Shown here: piece by piece, positions 1 to 7,668 of the stretch
Position numbering within the stretch: the first letter of the stretch is position 1
Layout: the number at the start of each line of letters is the position of its first letter
Assembly: GCF_014649835.1 (NCBI RefSeq)
Contig: NZ_BMTU01000017.1
Span: forward strand, 1-64,000
Direction: 5' to 3'
DNA length: 64,000 nucleotides
Source of the DNA: Streptomyces pilosus
Lineage (GTDB): Bacteria; Actinomycetota; Actinomycetes; Streptomycetales; Streptomycetaceae
Translations under genes and position numbers: made by a program
The notes under the pieces: model-generated
The model's input: the letters and a program-made list of their open reading frames with translations, nothing else
Database searches by the model: none
What the model was told of the DNA's origin: nothing

Positions 1-280
1 CCCGCGGAGCGGGTCCCCCATCGCTGCGCGATGGGCAAGCGAACACCCGCGCTGCGCGCGGGTGTTGCGCTCCCGCTCCGCGTGAGCGCTGGCGGAACGC
101 TGCGCGTTCCGCTCACCCGCCCTGCTGCGCAGGGCGGGTGACGTCCCGTCCGCTGCGCTCCCGGGACTTACGGGGCCTGCGGCCCCCCGTGGCTTGCGCT
201 GCGCTTCAGCCACGGGGGCGCTGCGCGCCCTGGGGCCGGCCCCGCTGCGCGGTGCCGGTGACGGGCCTTCGGCCCGGGCG
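1..280. repeat. Streptomyces linear-replicon telomere (palindrome series)
   Basis: The window opens with CCCGCGGAGCGGG, the first palindrome of archetypal Streptomyces telomeres. Perfect or near-perfect hairpins follow, most with TGC loops: 17-35 (8-bp stem), 42-66 (11 bp), 67-89, 92-112 (9 bp), 113-141 (13 bp), an imperfect one at 143-167, then shorter GGGGCC/GGCCCC-type palindromes to about 280. In Streptomyces these folded 3' overhangs are patched by the terminal protein Tpg with Tap. That base 1 is the physical end is inferred from the order and spacing of the palindromes. Confidence 0.9.
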
Positions 281-570
281 GCTACGGGGAGGGGGTGGCT
301 GGGGGTGGTGACTTTGTGTCAGGTGACGTTTGGTGCAGCTCTGGTGGGCTTGGCCGCTGATGCATCAAACTTTCCTCTGGATGGAGTCTGGAACCGTGGT
401 CCACCCACGGTGCGGGCGGAGGGTGCCCGGCAGTGTGGCTGTAATTATCCCTGACTGAGTCGCGAATTTTGGTTTCCTCGCTGCCTCTATTGGCTAGAAT
501 AAAAACTGTCGGGAGTGGCGGCAACCGCTCCTGAAAGTGATCTCTCAGATGAAACACAAAGGGGAAAAGA
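281..570. other. Telomere-proximal non-coding stretch
   Basis: No convincing gene is visible. A TAGAAT hexamer near 496 with a TTGG-rich stretch upstream could be a promoter for the next gene, but the spacing is poor. A reading frame over 194-454 runs through telomeric palindromes and has no ribosome binding site. Confidence 0.4.
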
Positions 571-1071
571 ATGCAGCTCAAGCCGGTTTCTTTAGACGTC
601 ATCGCAGAGGCCCGCGAGGAGGCGCACGCGGTCCTGGCGACCCTCATGGCGCGGCTGGCGCCCGGCGAGCACGTGGTGCGGCTCGGGGTGGACATGGAGG
701 GGCAGGAGCAGCCCTTGAGTGCCACGTTGCCGATCACCGTGGAGGGTGACGGTGGTGCGGACGACCTGGTCGGCGCGGAGGCGAAGTGGCTGGACAACTT
801 CGTGTTCCTGCTGACCTGCGGGCTGGCGCAGACCCTGTGCTCGGGTGTGCTGTACCTGCGCTCCTGCGGTGCGGACGGGCAGGTGAGTGTGCGGGCCTGG
901 CATCTGTGCTGGGGGGCGTTGAACGAGTGCCCGGCTGCTGAGGCCGCCGAGCTGCTCGAAGGTCGTGAGCCGGGCGTCTACGTGGATGCCTTCGGGCTCC
1001 ACGCCGTCGACGAGGGAGACGACGACGGAGGCGAAGCGGTCTATCCGCCGGTCGCCTACACCGTCCTGTAG
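571..1071 (+). CDS. Hypothetical protein, first gene after the telomere
   Basis: This encodes 166 residues and I do not recognise the family. The start is supported by an AAAGGGGAAAAGA ribosome binding site just upstream. The protein is acidic, especially towards the C-terminus (a DEGDDDGGEA stretch). It has no membrane segment or signal peptide, and three cysteines lie in the middle (two in LTCG and LCSG contexts). The codon pattern is typical Streptomyces with GC-rich third positions, which favours a real gene over the antisense frames. Being the outermost gene of the replicon it may belong to the telomere-associated gene set, but no Tpg or Tap feature is visible, so no function is assigned. 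Confidence 0.6.
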   Translation: MQLKPVSLDVIAEAREEAHAVLATLMARLAPGEHVVRLGVDMEGQEQPLSATLPITVEGDGGADDLVGAEAKWLDNFVFLLTCGLAQTLCSGVLYLRSCGADGQVSVRAWHLCWGALNECPAAEAAELLEGREPGVYVDAFGLHAVDEGDDDGGEAVYPPVAYTVL

Positions 1072-1595
1072 AGCCCTGCGGGCCCTGGGGGGCTGAACTG
1101 CCCCCGGGGCCCGTCTTCAATGCCCCGGTGCCCGTACGGGGCGCGGCCGAGGGGGTGCTGCGGATGGCGACCCGGTATCCCCTTGCCGCACAGCTCCCCT
1201 CCCTGGCCGTCAACACCGGGGAGGGGAGCGCAGCGGACCGTGCCCGCGCTGGGCGAGGAGCGCAGCGGATCGCCACACCTCCTGCGGCCCGGCGCAGCCG
1301 GCCGCCCCTCGCTTCCCCAGGGCGCGCAGCGCCCCGGGAACCCCGCTCCGCGGGGGGGCAAAAGAAAAAGAGAAGAATCGCCGCGCCATGTTGCGCGCTG
1401 CATTGCGCGAGAGCTGGGATCGCTTTATGGGTGGAGGCGGAGATAAAATGCTGGCGAGAAATGAAGAATACGAACGGGTCGGCAAACCCTCTTCTGCATT
1501 TCCCGCCAGCGTCTCTCAGATGAGACTGGTCTATTGTACGGGAGCTGGACGGTCATGACGCAGTGCCGCGTACGGGTGAGGGAGTGTCAGTAAGG
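1072..1595. other. Non-coding stretch with a long imperfect hairpin
   Basis: No supported gene. Bases 1450-1463 and 1497-1510 form a 14-bp inverted repeat with one mismatch around a 33-base loop. The motif TCTCAGATGA just after it (near 1514) also occurs at about 541, shortly before the start of the first gene, so both may be related upstream elements. Confidence 0.35.
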
Positions 1596-2144
1596 ATGAG
1601 TGGGGACGAGGCGCTGCGTCGGGTTGAGGGTGGTCGGTGGGTGGTGAGCCGGGCCTGGGTCATGGAGCACACCGGAGCCTCGGCGGCCACCGTCGCCCGC
1701 TGGTACGGCCAGCGTGCCCAGTGTCCGGAGGGGCTGCGGTTTCCGGAGGTGGCGTGCACGATCGAGCGCGTCCACTACTACGACCAGGAAGCCGTGGAAG
1801 CGTTCTGGGCGGCGTGGCGGGAGGATGTCGGCACCGGCCGGTTGCGGCGTGCGGGGCGTCCCCGCGGGGACGGGAGGGGCAACCACGGAGGTGGGTGGGG
1901 CCGCGCTCGGCGCGACCAGGCCGTCGCCACCGCCCTCGAGGAACTCAAACACGCCGGCGGCTACCAGCGCGGCATGGCCACACGGCTGGCGCGCGAACAC
2001 GGCGGCAACGAACGCAGCTGGCAACGCGCCGTAGCCGAAGCCCGCACCCTGTACGGACACGAGGACAGCCAGAGCCAGGGCTACACCGCGGAGCGGAGCT
2101 CAGACGGGAAACGGGAAGCCGGCGCCGCCCAGCCTGTGCCGTGA
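1596..2144 (+). CDS. Excisionase-like helix-turn-helix protein
   Basis: About 182 residues from the ATG at 1596; an in-frame GTG at 1563 would add 11 residues. Residues 15-60 resemble an excisionase/MerR-like winged helix: VSRAWVMEHTG, ATVARWYGQR, then a FPEVACTIERVHYYDQEAVEAF-type wing ending in the conserved aromatic EAFWAAW. A Gly/Arg-rich linker and an Arg-rich second domain (about 95-150) with a possible second helix-turn-helix follow. A DNA-binding role is likely; the target is unknown. Its position between telomere and replication-relaxation gene suits plasmid or terminal-region maintenance, but that is inference. Confidence 0.55.
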   Translation: MSGDEALRRVEGGRWVVSRAWVMEHTGASAATVARWYGQRAQCPEGLRFPEVACTIERVHYYDQEAVEAFWAAWREDVGTGRLRRAGRPRGDGRGNHGGGWGRARRDQAVATALEELKHAGGYQRGMATRLAREHGGNERSWQRAVAEARTLYGHEDSQSQGYTAERSSDGKREAGAAQPVP

Positions 2145-2191
2145 CGTGCTGGCGGGGCGCTGCTGCGGTCTGAGATTGATGGGGGTTGGGG

Positions 2192-2616
2192 TTAGGTCGG
2201 GTGGCAGGCGTCGCAGAGATGGTTGTTGATCGCTGTCGTCAGTTTGCTGGCTGCTCTCCGGACCGCGGGATCTGCGTCACCGGTCAGCCGGTTCGCTGTA
2301 CTCGCGCCGTCCAGCACGGCGCGGTGGGCCTGGCGCTGCACGTCGATCTGGGCGGCGTTGTGTTCGAGGATCGTCTGGAGTAGCTCGATCACTTCGGGTC
2401 GGCAGGTGACGGTCTCGGTTGCGGCGAGATCCCAGAGGCACGGCACTGTTGCGACGGTCGCGTCGAAGACGGCCAGCTCTCCGAGCCACAGGCCGAGATC
2501 GCTCAACGCCTCAAGGCTTGTCCGGGCATCACCCCAGCCACTCGGGACAGTCGGCCTGGAACGCCTTCTGCGGACCCGTAGGCATGCGTCAACTCGTGCC
2601 ATGGAACGCGGCTCAT
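2192..2616 (-). pseudogene. Frameshifted HEAT-repeat-like hypothetical protein
   Basis: The start of a common Streptomyces protein type is visible in one frame (MSRVPWHELTHAYGSAEGVP, beginning at 2616). The rest continues in another minus-strand frame (ALSDLGLWLGEL, then FDATVATVPCLWDLAA, then DPAVRRAASKL near the end). Joining the frames around 2545-2560 gives a continuous sequence of the family that reads HxGTxxEAxxAAVPFLxxLA in intact members. The gene is therefore probably inactivated by a frameshift, although a sequencing error would look the same. Confidence 0.5.
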
Positions 2617-3180
2617 GCCCTTGAGGATCGTCCCCACACCCGCCCTCCAGACCTGCTCTTCGCCACCGACCCCGAGCCAACACCCTCGACCGCCCCGCAG
2701 ATCCTGCCGGCCGCGAGCACGGCCCAAACGCCATCGCTCTCCGCGATCAGCTAGCTCAAGCCCTCTGCTTCCTCGCCCGCGCAGCCGCCCACTTCACCCT
2801 CTCCCCTGCTCCCTTTTCCCTCCCCCCTTCTTCTTCCTACATGTCGGGCTGCCGACCAGCCTCGGACAGGCGTGGTGACCTGCAGGAATGTGGTTGGGAG
2901 CGCGAGGGTACGCGGACAGATACGGGAGGGGTTGTCGGCGGGGATATCAGCCCGGTGTAGAGCGGTGTTGTCGCATCGTGACCGCGGTCGGGCCCTGGTT
3001 GTCGGGGGCCCCGTCGGGGTCGGCTGCTGGCCTGCCTCGTACGCGCGGCGCCCGATACGGAGCGGCACTGGCGTTCGGAGTGTGTGGCGAGTCGTCACGG
3101 CTGTGTACCGGCTGATTGATCCAGGTTCTTGGTGCGGTTGGTTCGGGGCATTCTCGCTTCACGGTGACGGGTGAAGGGGG
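2617..3180. other. Non-coding stretch upstream of the STAND gene
   Basis: No supported gene. It includes a strongly pyrimidine-biased segment at about 2760-2850 and, from 2964, one copy of an upstream element that recurs before the replication-relaxation gene. Confidence 0.35.
2964..3066 (+). repeat. Duplicated upstream element, copy A
   Basis: This matches 5625-5730 base for base over long blocks, starting with GGTGTTGTCGCATCGTGACC and ending in CGATACGGAG / TGATACGGAG. Copy A lies about 115 bases before the STAND gene; copy B ends shortly before the replication-relaxation start. A shared promoter or regulatory region is likely. Confidence 0.6.
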
Positions 3181-5325
3181 ATGCCGGTGCGTGGGGCGAT
3201 GCCGGGCGGGTGGGCGCGCGTGCTGGTCCGGTGGGTGCTGGTTGCGGCGTTGGCCGCCTTCCTGGGAGCGGTGGTCTGGGCGGTTGCCCGTTTCGGGCTG
3301 GAGGCGGCGGATCAGACGGCCAGTGTCGTGGGTGGCACCGTCGCACTGCTCAGCCTGCCGATCTCCCTTTATGCTCTGCGCGCTCCTGTTGGGGCGGGGG
3401 CTGGTGCGGCGGTGGACGGCGGTTCAGCGGCGCGTGAGTGGGTGCCGGCTGCCGCGGTCGATGCTTCGCTGCGGCCGCCGGTGACGACGGCGCGGGTGCG
3501 GGGTCGGGACAGTGAGCTCGCGCTGGTGAACCGTCTGGCACGTAGTGGTAGAGGGATGGCGGTGGTGTGCGGCGCCGGCGGGTTGGGCAAGACCACCCTC
3601 GCCGCCGAGGCCGCCTACCAAGCGCAGCAGGCGCGGAGGGCGGTGTTCTGGATTCGTTGGCAGAACGACCCCAGTCGCCTCGCCGAGGACCTTGCCCGGG
3701 TAGCGCAGGATCTGGGGCTTGCCGAGGAGCGGTTGGAGGCGGCGCGGCGGGGGCGGGCGGTGCTGGTCGATGTGGTGTGGGAGCACCTGGCGTCGGTGCC
3801 CGGGTGGGTGGTCGTCGTGGACAACGTCGACACTCCCGCACGGGTTGGGCCGGGTAGGGATGCGGTGGCGTCTTATCGGGGGTGGTTGCGTCCTGATGGG
3901 GCCGGGCTGTTGGTCGTCACCAGTCGGGACACTGCGGTGGGGACGTGGGGTCGGCGGGTACAGCTGGTGCATCTGGAGCCGCTCGAGGAGATGGCTGCGG
4001 CCGCTGTTCTGGCTGATGCGGCGCCGTCGGCCGGCAGTGAAGCGGAGGCGCGGGCGCTGGCGGTGCGGTTGGGGGGTCTGCCGCTGGCGCTTGAGGCAGC
4101 CGGCCGCTATCTCGCCACCGCGACGAGCCGTTACCGCAGCTTCATCGCCTATCGAGAGGCCTTGGACCGGGAGTTCGGTGATCTCCTGGGAGCCGAGCAC
4201 CCCCAGGCTGCCGATCCGGAGATCGCCCGCACTGTCGTGCGGCACACCTGGGACCTGTCTCTGGAGCAGCTCCACGCTGACGGCTATACCCTCGCCCGTC
4301 CGCTGCTGCGCCTGCTGGCTCTGCTGGAAGCCGCTCCCGTCCCCCGCTCCCTGATCATCCCCGCGCTGCTGGCCGATGCGACCGGGCAGGACGTCACTGC
4401 CGCCGCACTCGACGCCGCTCTGGCCGGGCTCCACCAGTACGCCCTGCTGGGCAGTCCTCGTACCGCGGTGGACACGTCTGCCGGAGACGGTGCTGCAGTC
4501 AGCGTGGGGCAGGTGGTCTTGCACCCTGTGGTTCGTGAGGTCATGGCCATCAGCCTGCCCGGCAGCGACCCCGCCCCTTGGCACACCGTCCTCGATGCCC
4601 ACCTCACCCAAGCCGTCCAGGACACCGTCGCCGCCGGCCGCCCCGGCTGGCCCACCGCCCGTCTCCTCGCTCCCCACCTCCCACCGCTCCTAGACCGCGC
4701 CACCGACCAGACCTTCACCGATGCCCGCGACACACTCGACGCCCTGGCCGACACGCTGCACGAAGCCGGCACCTCCACCGAAGAACACCTGCTACGCCAG
4801 CACGTCCTGGATGCTGAGACCCGTCACCTCGGCCCTGATCACTCCGACACTCTGTCCAGCCGCGGCAGCCTCGCCAACGCGCTGTACGGCCTTGGCCAGC
4901 ATCAGGAGGCCGCCGACCTGCAACGCCAGAACCTATCTGCCCGCGAACGCGCCCTCGGCCCCCGCCACCCGGACACCCTCATCAGCCGCAACAACCTCGC
5001 CAACGCGCTGAACGACCTCGGCCAGCATCAGGAAGCTGCCGACCTCCACCGGCGTACCCTCACCGACCGCGAACGCACCCTCGGCCCCCGCCACCCCGAC
5101 ACCCTCATCAGCCGCAACAACCTCGCCAACGCCCTGGGCAGCCTCGGCCAGTACCAGGAAGCCGCCGACCTCCACCGGCGTACCCTCACCGACCGCGAAC
5201 GCACCCTCGGCCTCCACCACCCCGACACCCTCGCCAGTCGCCACAATCTCGCCCGCGCGGAGGCCGCAATGACACAAGCAGGGAGCAGCTGGTGGTCGCG
5301 ATTGCGTCGACGCGGACGGCCGTAG
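3181..5325 (+). CDS. Membrane-anchored STAND ATPase (TM - NB-ARC - TPR)
   Basis: A 714-residue protein. Two hydrophobic segments lie at about 14-35 and 48-65. An NB-ARC module follows: VRGRDSEL at about 110, Walker A GAGGLGKTT at about 131-139, Walker B VVVVDNVD at about 213, the RNBS-type LLVVTSRDT and the GLPLAL motif of the ARC subdomain. A winged-helix region comes next, then a C-terminal array of kinesin-light-chain-type TPRs of 42 residues (RHPDTLISRNNLANAL). The last repeats are nearly identical at DNA level, implying recent expansion. Such proteins oligomerise on ATP when the sensor (here TPR) binds a ligand; some bacterial members are anti-phage or signalling devices. The membrane anchor suggests an effector at the membrane. 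Start: ATG after GTGAAGGGGG. Confidence 0.75.
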   Translation: MPVRGAMPGGWARVLVRWVLVAALAAFLGAVVWAVARFGLEAADQTASVVGGTVALLSLPISLYALRAPVGAGAGAAVDGGSAAREWVPAAAVDASLRPPVTTARVRGRDSELALVNRLARSGRGMAVVCGAGGLGKTTLAAEAAYQAQQARRAVFWIRWQNDPSRLAEDLARVAQDLGLAEERLEAARRGRAVLVDVVWEHLASVPGWVVVVDNVDTPARVGPGRDAVASYRGWLRPDGAGLLVVTSRDTAVGTWGRRVQLVHLEPLEEMAAAAVLADAAPSAGSEAEARALAVRLGGLPLALEAAGRYLATATSRYRSFIAYREALDREFGDLLGAEHPQAADPEIARTVVRHTWDLSLEQLHADGYTLARPLLRLLALLEAAPVPRSLIIPALLADATGQDVTAAALDAALAGLHQYALLGSPRTAVDTSAGDGAAVSVGQVVLHPVVREVMAISLPGSDPAPWHTVLDAHLTQAVQDTVAAGRPGWPTARLLAPHLPPLLDRATDQTFTDARDTLDALADTLHEAGTSTEEHLLRQHVLDAETRHLGPDHSDTLSSRGSLANALYGLGQHQEAADLQRQNLSARERALGPRHPDTLISRNNLANALNDLGQHQEAADLHRRTLTDRERTLGPRHPDTLISRNNLANALGSLGQYQEAADLHRRTLTDRERTLGLHHPDTLASRHNLARAEAAMTQAGSSWWSRLRRRGRP

Positions 5326-5752
5326 GTAGCGCATGCACCGTGACCTGGTCTGTTGGGTATGCCGTCAGGCGTAGGCGTGGATACACGGCCTACGCGCGTA
5401 CGCGCGGCCGAGCGAAGGCCACCTCGCTTCCCTCGGGTCGTAGACCGCCCGCCCTCGTCCGTGTGGTTCCCCCCGCTTCTGGCAGTGAGGTGGTCATGGG
5501 GTGCGTGCAGGAGGGTCGGGCTCTCGTCCACGGCCAGACCAGTGCGGTGGCCTGCGAGTATGCGAGCCAAGCCCGGAGATGCCCCGGGTCGGTTGCCGGA
5601 GGGGGTGTCGGCGTGGTCGGGGGTGGTGTTGTCGCATCGTGACCGTGGTCGGGCCTTCCTGGTCGGTGGTGCGGTCGGGGTTGGCTGCTGATCTGCCTCG
5701 TATGCGCGCGGCGCCTGATACGGAGGGGCGCCGCTGGAGGAGGGAGCCGACG
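5326..5752. other. Non-coding stretch with upstream element copy B
   Basis: No supported gene; the second copy of the duplicated upstream element occupies its 3' part. Confidence 0.4.
5625..5730 (+). repeat. Duplicated upstream element, copy B
   Basis: Near-identical to 2964-3066 (see copy A); it ends about 20 bases before the start codon of the replication-relaxation gene. Confidence 0.6.
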
Positions 5753-6712
5753 ATGGCGGATGTCGACACCGGTGGTCGGGACCGGCTGACGGTGGCGGTG
5801 CTGGTCCAGTACCGGATGGCCACCACCGCACAAATGCACCACATCATCGCGCCCGAGGTAAGGATCGAGCAGACACGGCGCCGGCTGGCCAAACTCCGCC
5901 AGGAAGGCCTCATCGACCGCATCACCCTCCCCCAGGCCGGACGCACCCGGGTCTGGTACCCCACCCAGTACGGGGTCCAGGTCGCCGGTGAGTGGCCCGA
6001 GCTCCGCGGACGGCGCCCCCCGCGGGGCGCGGTGGACCGGACGGCGGTGCGGTTGAAAGTCGGACACGGGCTGACCGTCACCCAGACCGCGCTGGCGTTC
6101 CTGAAAGACGCCCGCCACCGCGGCGACCTGTGCCAGCCTTTGGATTGGATCCCCGAAGTCCACCACCCCCTCGGCGGCGGCGAAGCCGTCATCCCCGACG
6201 CCCTCCTCTACTACCAACGCCGCACTGCGGACGGCGCGCACCATACAGCCGGCACGGACCACGGGGATGGTGCCGTCGGTGCGGAGGGGACGAGGGGTGG
6301 GGTGATGCTGCGGGCGTTCGTCGAAGTCGACCGGGCCACCATGGGACCCGAACGCCTCGCCGCCAAACTCGGCCACTACGCCCGACTCCACAGCTACACG
6401 CCCACACCCGTGACCCGCCCGCGGCAACAACCCTTCCCCGAACCAGCACAGGAGACCTGGCGCCAGCGCTACCCCCTCTTCCCACGCCTCCTGTTCATCC
6501 TCGACAGCACCGGCCCCACAGGCGTCGAGAACCGCATCCACGCCCTACGCACAGCCGCCCGCGATGTGTCGCTGGCCGGCTTCCTGCGCGAGGTCCCCGT
6601 TCTTGCAGCCTCGATGACCGACCTGCTCCAACACGGCCCCACCGCACCCGTGTGGTGGCCCATCCAGGACCCCGACCACAGGGTCGACTGGATGCACACC
6701 CGACATCTCTAG
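5753..6712 (+). CDS. Replication-relaxation family protein
   Basis: 319 residues from the ATG at 5753, preceded by GGAGGGAGCCGACG. The N-terminal winged helix (VLVQYRMATTAQMHHI, then RRRLAKLRQEGLIDRI and a wing with GRTRVWYPT) and the later segment with TVTQTALAFL and RAFVEVDRATMGPERLAAKL are typical of the Replic_Relax family (PF13814), common on actinobacterial plasmids and chromosome ends. The family was named for an effect on plasmid DNA relaxation; its biochemistry is poorly known. The gene and its downstream 400 bases are partly duplicated at 19.3-20.4 kb, where both copies are broken, so this is probably the only functional copy in the window. Confidence 0.75.
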   Translation: MADVDTGGRDRLTVAVLVQYRMATTAQMHHIIAPEVRIEQTRRRLAKLRQEGLIDRITLPQAGRTRVWYPTQYGVQVAGEWPELRGRRPPRGAVDRTAVRLKVGHGLTVTQTALAFLKDARHRGDLCQPLDWIPEVHHPLGGGEAVIPDALLYYQRRTADGAHHTAGTDHGDGAVGAEGTRGGVMLRAFVEVDRATMGPERLAAKLGHYARLHSYTPTPVTRPRQQPFPEPAQETWRQRYPLFPRLLFILDSTGPTGVENRIHALRTAARDVSLAGFLREVPVLAASMTDLLQHGPTAPVWWPIQDPDHRVDWMHTRHL

Positions 6713-7030
6713 CCACCACCATCGTCAGGACCGTGGTTGGGATCCGACCAGGCACTGCGCAGACCCCGCCTGCGGCCACCAGAACCCGACCACGGCCCTC
6801 ACTACAGCAGGCCACCGCGCAGCCGTCGAACGCACGGTCTGGGAAGCCCAGCGGCCGGTGAGCACCATGCCGCTGACCCGTGCAGGCATGGGGAGCTCAA
6901 GGCGGGGTACCAGGGCGAGCGGCTGGACGAAGTGACAGATGCCCGGGTGCTGGCGGGAACATGTCGGGGCGGTGGTGGACAAGAGACCTGGGGAGGTCAC
7001 ACACCACCGCCCCACCATGGAAGCAACCAG
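6628..7030. repeat. Long direct repeat, left copy
   Basis: Covers the last codons of the replication-relaxation gene and about 310 bases downstream. It matches 20003-20420 in the same orientation, including TGGATGCACACCCGACATCT, a GGCATGGGGAGCTC block and the segment CCTGGGGAGGTCACACACCA. The non-coding part is conserved as well as the coding part, so the repeat is a DNA segment and not just a gene family. Confidence 0.75.
6966..7013. other. Conserved hairpin in the direct repeat (left copy)
   Basis: GGGGCGGTGGTG at 6966-6977 pairs perfectly with CACCACCGCCCC at 7002-7013. The same structure, with one mismatch, is kept at 20343-20388 in the right copy. It could be a terminator of the replication-relaxation gene (no U-tract) or a structured site of the mobile segment. 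Confidence 0.5.
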
Positions 7031-7070
7031 ACCCGACCACGAACCGCTGGCCCGCGTCGGTGTCGGCCGG

Positions 7071-7221
7071 CTGCTCCCCGCACTCGCGAGGATGGTCCCT
7101 CCTGGCTCCGCAACGACCCGGAGCGCCGTTTCTGCTCCCCGCACCCGCGGGGGTGGTCCCAAAATGAGCTCCGTCAGCAGTCCTACCGCGGCCTGCTTCC
7201 CGCACCCGCGGTCCCGGGCCG
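7071..7221 (+). CRISPR. Orphan mini CRISPR array, type I-E-like (3 repeats, 2 spacers)
   Basis: Three repeats begin at 7071, 7132 and 7193, exactly 61 bases apart: 29-base repeats with 32-base spacers (7100-7131 and 7161-7192), the classical type I-E geometry. Repeats 1 and 2 begin CTGCTCCCCGCAC and end GGTGGTCCC / GATGGTCCC around a CCCGCG-GGGG palindrome, as in Streptomyces type I-E arrays. Repeat 3 keeps only its first 19 bases, as expected of a degenerate terminal repeat. Repeat 1 has two changes in the stem (CTCGCGAG). No cas gene is in the window, so activity would depend on genes elsewhere, or the array is a relic. Confidence 0.8.
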
Positions 7222-7668
7222 CCCTCGCCAAGACCGAGTGCGCTATGGCCGACACAAGCTGTACTGGATAGCGGTCCGCACCGAGTTCGGGCAGGTCCTG
7301 GTCTCTTCTGGTGGACAAGCGAGCGTGCCCCGGACCGATACGGTCCGGGGCACGCGAGCTTTGCGGCGCTGGCCACAGCTCGAAGTTCAGATGCTCGATG
7401 TCGGTGAAGCGGATCTCTGCCAGGCTTCCGGCATGGTGGCCGCCGTCCTGGAAGTACACCTAGCACAGCGCGTCGGCGGCTATCTGCTTCAGCTGCTGGT
7501 CGCCGACGCCGACTTGCTGGGCGTGAAGAGGCGGGCGGCGTGCCGCGGGGGCAGGGTGACGGTCAGGTGCCGGACACGGGACTCGTCCGTCGACCCTATG
7601 GGCGGCTGTGTAGCCGAGGCGGGCGCGGGTGTCAATAACCATGCCGCCGCCGGCCGCGAACGACAGGC
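7222..7668. other. Mostly non-coding; possible decayed gene on the minus strand
   Basis: No intact gene. On the minus strand short protein-like stretches appear in successive frames (for example GSLAEIRFTDIEHLNFELW near 7390-7440 and MVIDTRARLGYTAAHRVDGRV near 7590-7640), separated by stops, which may be remnants of a gene once downstream of the MNIO gene. The family is not recognised. Confidence 0.25.
7323..7355. terminator. Strong hairpin, likely terminator
   Basis: A perfect 15-bp stem (GCGTGCCCCGGACCG, loop ATA, then the exact complement). It lies about 310 bases past the stop codon of the leftward RiPP operon, with no U-tract in either direction, so it could end that transcript or separate it from the repeat region. 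Confidence 0.5.

Noticed and set aside
194..454. 86-aa ORF within the telomere
   Set aside because: It spans telomeric palindromes and has no ribosome binding site.
3424..4677. Long antisense frames opposite the STAND gene (and similar ones opposite most large genes)
   Set aside because: They are typical high-GC shadows; the plus-strand protein has complete NB-ARC and TPR motifs.
7071..7221. A full CRISPR-Cas system
   Set aside because: No cas gene occurs in the window; only the small array is supported.
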